A stretch of 35,234 bases of DNA from Riemerella columbipharyngis (GCF_900101995.1 NZ_FNAS01000018.1:1-35234); one strand, 5' to 3'; shown: positions 23,072 through 30,115, counted from the first letter of the stretch. Translations and numbers: made by a program. Notes: generated by a model not told the origin, from the letters alone.

Positions 23072-24556
23072 TTATAATTTTTGTTTGTTAATGTTTGTTA
23101 TTTCCTTTATCAATCGTTTTGCCCTTAGTGTGGTAAAGCACACGGTCGGGGCGGTTTTATTGTCCGTTATGAGGACTTTTACTATTTGCCTAATCCATTC
23201 AGCAGGGGCGTTTATTTCGCTTTGACTGAGGTGGTCGGCGTATTGCATTCCGTCGGCTTCGTAGATAACCAACAATGGGAGGTCTAAGCCTTTGAGCTTC
23301 GGGAGTAGCTTTTTTAATTCCTTTTGCTCGGTTGCCCTTTGCTTTTGCCTTGCTTGGGTTCTCCGCTTCCCGTTATGGTGGTTTTTACATTTCAACCCGC
23401 AAAATTTGGCGGAGGCTTTTTTATTTTTCAGTTCTTTTTTGCAATTCATACAAATAGATTTTTTCGGCTTTTTTTTCTTACTTTTTTCTTTTCTTTCATT
23501 AAGTATTTTTTTACTTGTATTTTCTAACAAATAAATATTAGAATTATTAACCTGTATTATCCCTTTATCTAAATGGTTAAATCGTTCCCTTTTTTGATTT
23601 TCCAAAGGTTGCACACTCTCAGAAATTCCGAACGCATTTTTTAGCTTATTCCATTCGGTTAAATCGTTCCCTTTTTCGGGGGTGCTTTCCGTTGCAAGTT
23701 TTAGACACTGGGAATAAATAAGCTCGTTAATTATTGCCTTTGTATCGTTTCTGTTTCCATACTTTGCCCTTAACTTGCTTAGCGTTTGGCGCGCCGTGTG
23801 GTATTGCTTTTTATTTAGGTCTATCCAGTAAAGCGGATTAAAGAAATACAAGTATTTTTTTTGCTGGTGGGCTTTCATTAGCTTGTATTTTAGCCCTTTT
23901 TCTAAATAGACTATATCACGCCACACGCTTAACAATATCCCCGATAAACCCGCCCAAACGCTCTTATTTTGGAGGTCTGCAAGTGTTTTTATTTCTAAGT
24001 TTTTCACAAACGCCATTTTTTTAACGCCAATCTCAAACCTCATAAGCTGGGAGGGTTTGCCCGTTTGCTGGTGTCCTTTATCGTATATTTTCACCCTATA
24101 TTGCTGAAAATCAAAGACCAACCCTAAACCTTTGCCCTTTTCGGTATATTGTCCGAAAGTATGTTTTTTGTAGGCTTTGATATTCTCCAATACCTCCCGA
24201 ACTGGGACGGGGAGCGAAACATTTACACCGAACTCAAACCCTCTTAAAATCGCATTATTTGGCTTTGTTTTTAATTCGTCTAACTGGTCGCAAGTGGTTA
24301 AAAAGTTGCTATAATCATAGTCAAATGCGTTATTTTTCCCATTATTGAAATACTTAGGTAACGACCCTCTAAGATTGCAGAAAGTCCCCGTATTACCCGA
24401 GATAATAGACAAACGCAAACCCTTTAAATCAGCATATTTGTTATTATGCGGTATTTCCCCAGTGGATAAATCCGCCCACGCCCGAAACGACAAATTTTTA
24501 TTATTTGTCCAGTCGCTGGGGTTGAGGTTGCACAATATTTTAACGCCGTCTATCAT
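23072..24556 (-). CDS. Rolling-circle-type replication initiation protein
   Basis: 494 residues. The N-terminal half resembles Rep_trans / filamentous-phage gene II-type initiators: GLRLSIISGNTGTFCNLRGS, LRGFEFGVNVSLPVPVREVL, the YRVKIYDKGHQ motif and SQLMRFEIGVKKM in the usual order. The nicking tyrosine cannot be fixed by eye. A Lys-rich linker leads to a zinc-ribbon-like motif (CMNCKKEL, later CGLKC, near residues 368-390), then a basic and an alpha/beta tail. It would nick one strand to start rolling-circle replication of the excised element. The long C-terminal extension is unusual. Confidence 0.65.
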   Translation of the reverse strand: MIDGVKILCNLNPSDWTNNKNLSFRAWADLSTGEIPHNNKYADLKGLRLSIISGNTGTFCNLRGSLPKYFNNGKNNAFDYDYSNFLTTCDQLDELKTKPNNAILRGFEFGVNVSLPVPVREVLENIKAYKKHTFGQYTEKGKGLGLVFDFQQYRVKIYDKGHQQTGKPSQLMRFEIGVKKMAFVKNLEIKTLADLQNKSVWAGLSGILLSVWRDIVYLEKGLKYKLMKAHQQKKYLYFFNPLYWIDLNKKQYHTARQTLSKLRAKYGNRNDTKAIINELIYSQCLKLATESTPEKGNDLTEWNKLKNAFGISESVQPLENQKRERFNHLDKGIIQVNNSNIYLLENTSKKILNERKEKSKKKKPKKSICMNCKKELKNKKASAKFCGLKCKNHHNGKRRTQARQKQRATEQKELKKLLPKLKGLDLPLLVIYEADGMQYADHLSQSEINAPAEWIRQIVKVLITDNKTAPTVCFTTLRAKRLIKEITNINKQKL

Positions 24557-24570
24557 TTCGGGGCTGGGGT

Positions 24571-24744
24571 TTATTCGGTTTCTAATTCTATGGTTAAAAA
24601 TCCTTCTAATACCTTTTGCAATTCGGCTATTTTTAGCCTTATTATTGCTTCATAAATAGGACTTTGTAAGTCCTTAGACTCTTCCCATAATACGGGTAAT
24701 TCGTCCAGTAGTTTTTTAATCGTTTCGGCGTTCGTTGTCTTCAT
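24571..24744 (-). CDS. Small helical protein
   Basis: 57 residues (MKTTNAETIKKLLDELPVLW, then EAIIRLKIAELQKVLEGFL). It is acidic, mainly helical, and overlaps the upstream gene by 29 bp, ending 14 bp before Rep. Probably a real coupled gene of the Rep operon; no family recognised. Confidence 0.5.
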   Translation of the reverse strand: MKTTNAETIKKLLDELPVLWEESKDLQSPIYEAIIRLKIAELQKVLEGFLTIELETE

Positions 24745-25003
24745 GTTGTGGGTAGTTCATTACTCGGTTATGGTTGTACTCGTCTGCTCTTTGCTGGGCA
24801 GTTTCTATCACTTCGGAAGTCCCACGCCCGTAGAGATGAAAAACATTGCTAAATATTTCGCTTTCTATTTCCTCGCTTTGCTGTTTGAGGGCTTTTAGCT
24901 TTCTTTCGGTTTCCTCTATATCGTGGCTTAGAGTTCTTGACATTTTACCTAACTGGATAAGGCGGAGCGTTCTTTTCTTTAAAAATTGTGTGTAATGTTT
25001 CAT
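24716..25003 (-). CDS. Small coiled-coil protein
   Basis: 95 residues: a basic start (MKHYTQFLKKRTLRLIQLGK), a coiled coil near residues 25-50 (HDIEETERKLKALKQQSEEI), and a polar end. It starts 2 bp after the excisionase-like gene and overlaps the next small gene. The charge pattern resembles small mobilisation or plasmid accessory proteins, but no family is recognised. Confidence 0.5.
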   Translation of the reverse strand: MKHYTQFLKKRTLRLIQLGKMSRTLSHDIEETERKLKALKQQSEEIESEIFSNVFHLYGRGTSEVIETAQQRADEYNHNRVMNYPQHEDNERRND

Positions 25004-25005
25004 TT

Positions 25006-25311
25006 TTATTTGTTTTTAAATGGGTTAGCAGGGTTATTGTTAATGGTTGCCATTACTTCGGCTTCTTTGTATCGTATGCGGTTGCCTATTCGGTAAGCTT
25101 TTAAAAGTCCCTTTTTTGTCCAGTCGTGGAGCGTTGGGAGGGTTATTTTTAAAAGTTCTGCGACATCGCCACGGGTTAAAAGTTTTTCGGAGGTATCGGC
25201 TGAGGTTTCCGCCTTTGCCTCTTTTTCTGTTAGCGCATTAGTTAGCATGTCCAATTTTTCTGTGAGGGTGGTTATATCTAACCCGTTGACCTCGATTTTA
25301 ATAGCTGTCAT
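25006..25311 (-). CDS. Excisionase-like helix-turn-helix protein
   Basis: 101 residues. The C-terminal half (KLLTRGDVAELLKITLPTLH, then DWTKKGLLKAYRIGNRIRYK) is a MerR/HTH_17-type winged helix of the kind used by Bacteroidota excisionases. The N-terminal half is a helix with GLDITTLTEKLDMLTNALTE. It should bend DNA at the attachment site or regulate the Rep operon. It lies between the integrase block and Rep. Confidence 0.75.
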   Translation of the reverse strand: MTAIKIEVNGLDITTLTEKLDMLTNALTEKEAKAETSADTSEKLLTRGDVAELLKITLPTLHDWTKKGLLKAYRIGNRIRYKEAEVMATINNNPANPFKNK

Positions 25312-25363
25312 ATTTTTGCTGTTTTTTATTTTCTTGGGGCAAAGGTTAAAAATGATAAAGCAC

Positions 25364-25390
25364 GAAAAAACCCCTAAAAAAAATTAGGGG
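25364..25390 (-). terminator. Terminator after the winged-helix gene
   Basis: Stem CCCCTAA / TTAGGGG followed by T6 on the minus strand. It separates the integrase block from the Rep operon. Confidence 0.75.
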
Positions 25391-25455
25391 CAAATTTTTA
25401 GGGGCGTATAAAAACCCTATAAATAAAGGCTTTGGCTGATGTTTTAGTATTAAAT

Positions 25456-26310
25456 TTATTTTTTTGTTTTTGTGGTTTTTTCTTTTAAAAAAGTTATCCA
25501 ATCTTTTAATAATACTTCGGTATTTTCGCAATATTTAGCCCGTCCGTCCGACACTTTTAGATTTATATTATCTGCGAGGGTGGTTTTTGCAGGGGCGTTC
25601 TCAAATAAAGCTAATATTTGGGCTTGAAAATCTGAGGCGTTACCCTCAATAATTCCACGGTTAAATAGTACGCCAAACAAAGTGCCTAAGGTCTGTTTAT
25701 TAGAGTTCCATTTAAACGGCTTCTTAGGAATAATCGGAGCAAACGGCTGAGGTTCGGGCGGTTGCTTTTGGCTTATCTCGTTTATTTTTATTTGTAAGCA
25801 ATCAAAAATAATAGCGTTTATTTCGTTTCTTAATAGTAAATCAGCTCTACCCTCGTCTAAAATATCCCTATGATATGTATGTTTTTGGTCTATTAAATAA
25901 CAAATAGCCTCATATATATCTGTTTCCGCCTTTTTATCCGCTTCTTTTAATTTATCATCTAAATAAATTTGCAATTCTGTTTCCCTTTTTATCGAAGTCC
26001 AAACATCAACGCCCAAAAATAGGCTTTCATTTCTATCAGCTTCTATATAATCTAAAAAGTGGGCAAAATATTTGCCCCATTCTTCGGGGGTGGGCTCTCG
26101 GTGTTTATTTGCATTAACCCAAACACTCTCTATTTTTTTCGTCCATTTCCTCAGTTCTTCCCGCTTTTGTATAATATCGGGGTTATAAAACGCCTTTTCT
26201 AAGTTTATATAAGTTTTATTAAATATTTGCATTGAGTAGCTGGGGGACGAATATTTATTATCTTTTTTAACACCCTCGTTATTTCTGTAAATTTCCCTAA
26301 TATCTATCAT
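25456..26310 (-). CDS. RteC-like winged-helix protein
   Basis: 284 residues. The C-terminal part (residues about 205-275: KPFKWNSNKQTLGTLFGVLF, IIEGNASDFQAQILALF) resembles the winged-helix end of RteC-like regulators and related mobile-element proteins of Bacteroidota, in which a W-x-x-x-K segment leads to an L-x-x-L-x-Y-x-L helix and a short A/S-rich turn. The N-terminal 190 residues are helical, with IKRETELQIYLDDKLKEADK. It starts 13 bp after the integrase stop. A regulatory role in excision is inferred. Confidence 0.55.
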   Translation of the reverse strand: MIDIREIYRNNEGVKKDNKYSSPSYSMQIFNKTYINLEKAFYNPDIIQKREELRKWTKKIESVWVNANKHREPTPEEWGKYFAHFLDYIEADRNESLFLGVDVWTSIKRETELQIYLDDKLKEADKKAETDIYEAICYLIDQKHTYHRDILDEGRADLLLRNEINAIIFDCLQIKINEISQKQPPEPQPFAPIIPKKPFKWNSNKQTLGTLFGVLFNRGIIEGNASDFQAQILALFENAPAKTTLADNINLKVSDGRAKYCENTEVLLKDWITFLKEKTTKTKK

Positions 26311-26323
26311 CTTTAAATATCTT

Positions 26324-27625
26324 TTAAATTACTTTTAAAACTGGTTTTAATCCTTTTTCTTCGGCGCTTCGTTTGTAGAAGTTTCGTAATACCTCTGCAT
26401 TTTCTGAGGCTGTTTTTTTGATATAATTTAAAAACATTGCTTCGGTTGTGTGTCCTGTAATCGCCATAATTACGGGGGTGGGGATTTGCCCATATAGATT
26501 AGTAGCAAATGAACGCCTACAAATATGGGAGGTCATCAGCTCGTATTTTGGGTAAAATCCCGACACTTTGCGGGTCGTTCCCTTATCGTCTATGATTTCC
26601 ATTTTTGCCCCTTTGGTCAGCTCATCAAAACCTATTGTTTGCCCTATCTCTTTTATATACTTATTAAATTTTTGGTCGCTTATTGCTTTCGGGAGGTTGC
26701 CCCCTCTCTTTTCCAGTGTGTGGGCTATTTGCTCATTTATAGGAATTTCGGCTATTTTACCCGTCTTTTTAGCTTGTATTCTTATCGTATCATCTTTGAT
26801 ATGGGACAAGTCTAAACGCATAAAGTCGCTAACCCTTAGCCCTGTATTTAGCCCTATTATGAGTAAATCTCGGGCGTTGTCTAATCTCGGGTTATCTCCA
26901 AAATCATAATTAAATATTTGGTCTATTTCCTTAGTGGTCAAATAAATATCGTCTGTTTGCTCTTTTGGCTTTACAAATTCTTTATGCTTGTAGTCTTTGG
27001 ATACTGGTAACCCCTCAAAATCAATACTCCCACAAAAGAATTTTATATATTTTATGATATTCCCTATTGTATTTTCTGAGAGTTTTTTAATATCTCTGCA
27101 ATACCCTACAAAATCCCAGTAAAAAGATAATGTAATATCGGAGTGTTTTAAATTCGTCTTTTTGTAAGCTTCATAATCTAACAAATGGTTTAGCATTGTT
27201 TGATATGCTAAAATAGTGCGGGGGCTTAGCTTTTTACCTCTGTTCAGCTTATTAGGGGCGTTCTCTACAAACTTTTTAACCCATTCCACAAAATACACTT
27301 TTTCGAGTTGGCTATCATCTACACGATTAAAAAAAATAGCGACTTTCTTTTTTAGCCATTCGGCATTTATTGTTATCTCGCTATTAAATTCAATATTATA
27401 GGTTTCTGTTATATACTTTTTTAACTCTAACAATTTTGTATTTATAAAATCTTTGTCTATTGCCTCTACTTTATTTTTTACTTTTTCGTTTTTGCTATCC
27501 CAGTAGTTGTAATTTATCTGCACCCCCGTTGAGGTGGTTAAATCTATCTTTTTACTTTCCCAAAGTCTAATATAAATTTTTGATATTGGATTTTTTCGCT
27601 TTTTTATAAAATATAGCACTTTCAT
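26324..27625 (-). CDS. int: Tyrosine recombinase / integrase
   Basis: 433 residues. N-terminal arm-binding domain, then a SAM_5-type core-binding domain (residues about 105-205), then the catalytic domain. Active-site residues visible: Arg in LNTGLRVSDFM (near 272), HICRR (His and Arg near 370), Gly-His in ITGHTTEAMF, and the nucleophile Tyr in FLNYIKKT (near 404). It integrates and excises the element at the 44 bp core. It is the gene nearest the right core repeat, the usual place. An unassigned leader of 130 nt precedes it. Confidence 0.92.
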   Translation of the reverse strand: MKVLYFIKKRKNPISKIYIRLWESKKIDLTTSTGVQINYNYWDSKNEKVKNKVEAIDKDFINTKLLELKKYITETYNIEFNSEITINAEWLKKKVAIFFNRVDDSQLEKVYFVEWVKKFVENAPNKLNRGKKLSPRTILAYQTMLNHLLDYEAYKKTNLKHSDITLSFYWDFVGYCRDIKKLSENTIGNIIKYIKFFCGSIDFEGLPVSKDYKHKEFVKPKEQTDDIYLTTKEIDQIFNYDFGDNPRLDNARDLLIIGLNTGLRVSDFMRLDLSHIKDDTIRIQAKKTGKIAEIPINEQIAHTLEKRGGNLPKAISDQKFNKYIKEIGQTIGFDELTKGAKMEIIDDKGTTRKVSGFYPKYELMTSHICRRSFATNLYGQIPTPVIMAITGHTTEAMFLNYIKKTASENAEVLRNFYKRSAEEKGLKPVLKVI

Positions 27626-27657
27626 AGCTTTAAAACTTTATGCGAATTTACAAAAAA

Positions 27658-27672
27658 TCCCGAATATGTCCC
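27658..27672 (+). repeat. Arm-type repeat, right end
   Basis: Same 15-mer as 21082-21096, here in the integrase leader, 121 bp from the right core repeat. The pair TCCCGAA starts at 27658 and again at 27669, 11 bp apart. Confidence 0.5.
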
Positions 27673-27755
27673 GAAAAACCTTTAATTTATCTTTATTTTA
27701 CTTTATTTCTCTTTTCTTTTAACACCCCTTAAATACTGGCTTTAACCCCTACAAA

Positions 27756-27763
27756 CAAAGATA
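27756..27763 (-). promoter_or_regulatory. -7 box of the integrase promoter
   Basis: TATCTTTG on the minus strand, 131 bp before the integrase ATG. No clear -33 TTTG is present at the usual distance, so the promoter may be weak or activator-dependent. Confidence 0.5.
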
Positions 27764-27793
27764 ATTATAACGAATTTCATAAAATAGGATTTC

Positions 27794-27837
27794 GTCCCTG
27801 TGGGTCTACAACCACACCGTAATAACCCGATGATTTT
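27794..27837 (+). repeat. Attachment-site core, right copy
   Basis: 44 bp, 43 of 44 identical to 21007-21050 and in the same orientation. It lies 31 bp past the integrase -7 box and immediately before the right-hand phage sequence. Confidence 0.75.
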
Positions 27838-27857
27838 TCAAAGGGTTTTTGTTTCAG

Positions 27858-27892
27858 CAATATTCAAAAAAAGCAACCCGAAAAAAAAGGAC
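27858..27892 (-). promoter_or_regulatory. GTCC-N23 site H, now without a phage gene behind it
   Basis: TTTGTCC (GTCC at 27892-27889), 23 nt, then GAATATTG (27865-27858), a poor -7 box but with the conserved TTGC end. The first sequence downstream is the attachment core of the nested element, so whatever it served may have been displaced. Confidence 0.4.
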
Positions 27893-27918
27893 AAAAAAAA
27901 GACCGAAAATCCTTCGGC
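27893..27918 (-). terminator. Terminator after the membrane-protein gene
   Basis: Stem CCGAA / TTCGG followed by T8 on the minus strand; as at site A, its T-run merges with the TTTGTCC element of the next promoter. Confidence 0.6.
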
Positions 27919-27943
27919 TTTATATACTGCATCTATTATATTC

Positions 27944-28106
27944 TCATTTTTTGATGATTTTTTTTATAAACCACCAGCCTATTAAAACCGCTAAGAGCCA
28001 CGCCCCAATACCTAATGGCCCACGCTCCAAAATCCCCCCTATAGGATACACTATAAAAAAATATAACGCCCAATACCGCTATGATTTTAATAATATTCAT
28101 TGTCAT
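27944..28106 (-). pseudogene. Small membrane protein, frameshifted at a T7 run
   Basis: Frame 1 from ATG 28106 gives MTMNIIKIIAVLGVIFF and then poor sequence. Removing one T from the seven-T run makes it continue as IVYPIGGILERGPLG, then GAWLLAVLIGWWFIKKIIKK and a stop at 27944. The repaired 53-residue product has two hydrophobic segments and a Lys-rich end, typical of a small phage membrane protein (holin-like in size). The run could be a true mutation, a sequencing error or a slippage site. It overlaps the upstream gene by 20 bp. Confidence 0.6.
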
Positions 28107-28572
28107 TTATTTTGAAAATTGTTTTAATGGAAATATCAGCTCTTCTCCAAATCTCTCGGCTCTTAATTTTACCTACACTATTTGCCACAAAATCCACAAC
28201 ACCACTTTCTTCTATTGCATTGTCTATGAACGGCGTTCCCTTCATCTTAAAATAATGAGCTTTAAAACGATAAGCCGTATCTTTGGGCTTATGGCGTTCT
28301 CTTGTCCCTCCGCTTCTAACGGTGTCTACACCATAATGCTGTACAAACCCGTGTTCTGGCATGCGAATAGCCAGACTCCTCATAAAAATCTGCTGGTTGC
28401 CGTCTTTCTTCTTACCATATTTTTTGGTTCTGGCTTTTGCATAGGCTTCTTTTAACGAATCCTTAGCATCCTGATGATAATGTTCCTTAAAACTTTTCGT
28501 TCTATTTCTAAGGGCTGAAGTCAGCATCTGCTCTGCCTTTTTGGCTATCATTAGTTCGTCTCTGTATTCCAT
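28087..28572 (-). CDS. Phage structural protein, tail-completion-like
   Basis: 161 residues from ATG 28572; a longer frame to 28614 is encoded through promoter site E. It is basic and helical at the start (ELMIAKKAEQMLTSALRNRT), then has a conserved-looking core (SLAIRMPEHGFVQHYGVDTV, then DTAYRFKAHYFKMKGTPFID) and a basic end. The pattern resembles HK97 gp10-type tail-completion proteins of Bacteroidota phages, but the match is weak. A GTCC-type promoter places it in the phage late regulon. Confidence 0.5.
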   Translation of the reverse strand: MEYRDELMIAKKAEQMLTSALRNRTKSFKEHYHQDAKDSLKEAYAKARTKKYGKKKDGNQQIFMRSLAIRMPEHGFVQHYGVDTVRSGGTRERHKPKDTAYRFKAHYFKMKGTPFIDNAIEESGVVDFVANSVGKIKSREIWRRADISIKTIFKINDNEYY

Positions 28573-28576
28573 ATCC

Positions 28577-28612
28577 CAAAGATAAGAAAAAACCGGTATC
28601 CGAAAAAAGGAC
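28577..28612 (-). promoter_or_regulatory. GTCC-type phage promoter (site E)
   Basis: TGTCC (GTCC at 28612-28609), 24 nt, TATCTTTG (28584-28577), with the ATG 4 nt downstream. The spacer holds the near-palindrome CGGATACCGG. It lies right of the nested element, tying this block to the same phage regulon as sites A-D and F. Confidence 0.6.
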
Positions 28613-28638
28613 ATACCTGCGATCAGCAGACTAAATTG

Positions 28639-28914
28639 TTAAGTCTGCTGACTGCTAAGTCTTTCATAGAGAACCCAGAGGAAAGCCTCTATTTCGTCTC
28701 CGTTTTCATCTTGGGCTAAGCCTTTCTCTATTTGAAATCCTGCATCTTTTAGGACTTCATAGACATCGTGCTCCCCTATCGGTTGATGAGGAATCACGCC
28801 TCGGAACATTGCCAAGAGCTTAGCCGTAGAAGCAAATATTCTATTTTCTTCTTCCCCTATTGGCCTGTAATACCGGTGCAAAAGCTCCAGCATTTCTTTT
28901 TTATAATCTTCCAT
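28639..28914 (-). CDS. Small phage protein of unknown function
   Basis: 91 residues. The N-terminal half is helical (KKEMLELLHRYYRPIGEEEN), followed by a domain with EHDVYEVLKDAGFQIEKGLA and an acidic FLWVLYERL near the end. It starts 4 bp after the upstream gene. No family recognised. Confidence 0.6.
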   Translation of the reverse strand: MEDYKKEMLELLHRYYRPIGEEENRIFASTAKLLAMFRGVIPHQPIGEHDVYEVLKDAGFQIEKGLAQDENGDEIEAFLWVLYERLSSQQT

Positions 28915-28918
28915 AGCA

Positions 28919-29176
28919 TTATTTTAGAAAGTTAATGAGTTTCTCTGTTTTGTCAGGATGTTTTTTAATGATAAAACTTAGCTTCAAATAGCTTTTCAAC
29001 ATACTTACTAAAAACTCGACTTCATCCTCTTGAAAATATCCGCCTACTTCTATTGAGTCCATTAATTCAAAAATGTCTTCTTGTATGGGATAATGTTCCA
29101 TGAAACATGATTCATTAGTCAGCCAGTTTGCAAGTTTTAACTCAAAAGAGATATCTGTAGATCTATTTGTGTCCAT
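28919..29176 (-). CDS. Small phage protein of unknown function
   Basis: 85 residues, helical and acidic (FELKLANWLTNESCFMEHYP, FELMDSIEVGGYFQEDEVEF), ending in a basic helix. Its ATG overlaps the stop of the upstream gene as TAATG. No family recognised. Confidence 0.6.
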   Translation of the reverse strand: MDTNRSTDISFELKLANWLTNESCFMEHYPIQEDIFELMDSIEVGGYFQEDEVEFLVSMLKSYLKLSFIIKKHPDKTEKLINFLK

Positions 29177-29460
29177 TACGCATCATGTTTTAGGTTGTAC
29201 ATCCTTATCATATTGTGATAAGCCGCTTCAAACGATGCTCCATAGGCAAAGGCAGAACGCCCTGTAATCTTAGAACGGAACTCTACTTTGTAAGCTCCGG
29301 TTTCTATCCTCTGGGCAAACAGGTGGCCTTGCTTCTCCTTTACAAAGGTAAAGGCTTTTCTTGGATAAGACTTGATGAAAGATTGAACTTTTTCACTTCT
29401 TCTTTTTAGTAAGAACCTTTTCCATCTTCGGTTTTTAGTGGTTTTGGTAATGTTTAGCAT
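29176..29460 (-). CDS. Small basic phage protein
   Basis: 94 residues. A very basic N-terminus (KTTKNRRWKRFLLKRRSEKV) is followed by a beta-like domain (YPRKAFTFVKEKQGHLFAQR, KVEFRSKITGRSAFAYG). It is the first gene of a three-gene operon and its first five codons lie in a 15 bp inverted repeat that could hide the start codon (see leader). Function unknown; nucleic-acid binding is likely from charge. Confidence 0.6.
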   Translation of the reverse strand: MLNITKTTKNRRWKRFLLKRRSEKVQSFIKSYPRKAFTFVKEKQGHLFAQRIETGAYKVEFRSKITGRSAFAYGASFEAAYHNMIRMYNLKHDA

Positions 29461-29620
29461 TTTTATATAAATTTAAAATTGTTGCAAAAGCAAAATCCCC
29501 CGATGGTGTGGGTGTCGCTAAACATTACCAATCAGAAAGATTAATAACCACACTTCACGGAGGAAGATTTTTATTTCGTAGAAGTAATATCAGATTATTT
29601 CTGATGGTAATATTTAGCAC
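29461..29620 (-). promoter_or_regulatory. Structured leader with alternative pairing
   Basis: The transcript should begin near 29620 (TATATTTG at 29630-29623). A segment at the 5' end (29617-29605) can pair with a copy at 29529-29517 (13 bp, one G-U). The same middle copy, extended to 15 bp (29531-29517), can instead pair perfectly with 29458-29444, which covers codons 1-5 of the downstream gene. The two pairings exclude each other, as in a translational switch. The middle copy also starts a 20-codon ORF that stops just before the gene's ATG. Confidence 0.45.
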
Positions 29621-29634
29621 TGCAAATATATAAC

Positions 29635-29670
29635 AAAAAAAATAATCCACCAAAAATCTGGTGGATTATT
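29635..29670 (-). terminator. Strong terminator
   Basis: Perfect 11 bp stem AATAATCCACC / GGTGGATTATT with a T-run on the minus strand, upstream of the leader promoter. Confidence 0.8.
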
Positions 29671-29671
29671 T

Positions 29672-29703
29672 TATAAAAAAGCCCCACCTATATGGCGGGG
29701 CTT
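29672..29703 (-). terminator. Terminator of cassette G
   Basis: AAGCCCC..GGGGCTT stem with T6 on the minus strand, nearly identical to the terminators of cassettes C, E and F. Confidence 0.8.
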
Positions 29704-29737
29704 AATAGATAACATTCAGAATTGTCAATTTAAAACA

Positions 29738-30115
29738 TTATAAAGAAAAGGCTATTAGCTCTTCACCCAGACTGTGCAGGGCGGTTTCTATCTTCTTTTT
29801 AGTCTGCTCTCGGGGCGTAGATTTACCCATAATGTAGTGGTGCAGCTGTTTTTGGTTAATACCTGTTAAACGCTCCAATGCAGGCATCGTAAAGATTTTT
29901 CCGTAATATTTCAGAAAGCTCTGCGTATCGTATTGGTAAATCAAATTATACTCCATATCTTCAATATTTCCTAATTCTTTTTGAATCTCTATACAATCCA
30001 AAATTCCCTTTTTTAGTTCTGCTACCGTGCTGCCTCCGGCGGTTACACCTTCCAAATTTTCAGCATAAGCTCCCAGATGATCGCTTGACGCTTCTACTTT
30101 AATGATAATATCCAT
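29738..30115 (-). CDS. hicB: HicB-like antitoxin, cassette G
   Basis: 125 residues. N-terminal HicB fold (IIIKVEASSDHLGAYAENLE, GVTAGGSTVAELKKGILDCI), the partial RNase H-like domain that binds HicA. C-terminal XRE-type helix-turn-helix (LERLTGINQKQLHHYIMGKS, then KIETALHSLGEELIAFSL) for autoregulation. It is the second gene of the cassette, behind a shortened hicA, and its operator is the inverted repeat at 30355-30370. Confidence 0.85.
   Translation of the reverse strand: MDIIIKVEASSDHLGAYAENLEGVTAGGSTVAELKKGILDCIEIQKELGNIEDMEYNLIYQYDTQSFLKYYGKIFTMPALERLTGINQKQLHHYIMGKSTPREQTKKKIETALHSLGEELIAFSL

Larger units (their letters stand above)
21007..27837 (-). mobile_element. Nested 6.8 kb integrative element
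   Basis: It is bounded by 44 bp direct repeats (21007-21050 and 27794-27837, one mismatch at position 26). It carries, right to left, a tyrosine recombinase, a winged-helix protein, an excisionase-like protein, two small proteins, a rolling-circle-type Rep, an AntA/AntB-like antirepressor and small DNA-binding ORFs, all on the minus strand. No capsid, terminase or relaxase is present. It inserts between the CI-like repressor and the right-hand phage genes. It could be a phage satellite, an integrative plasmid or a mobilisable element. CCGG does not occur in it. Confidence 0.7.

Noticed and set aside
23072-24556. Filamentous phage (inovirus) identity of the nested element
   Set aside because: Only the Rep resembles gene II; no coat protein, no Zot-like ATPase and no small membrane proteins are present.
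25346-25531. 61-residue minus-strand frame in front of the winged-helix gene end
   Set aside because: It runs through a strong terminator and overlaps the winged-helix gene in another frame; the Lys/Asn-rich composition is that of AT-rich DNA.
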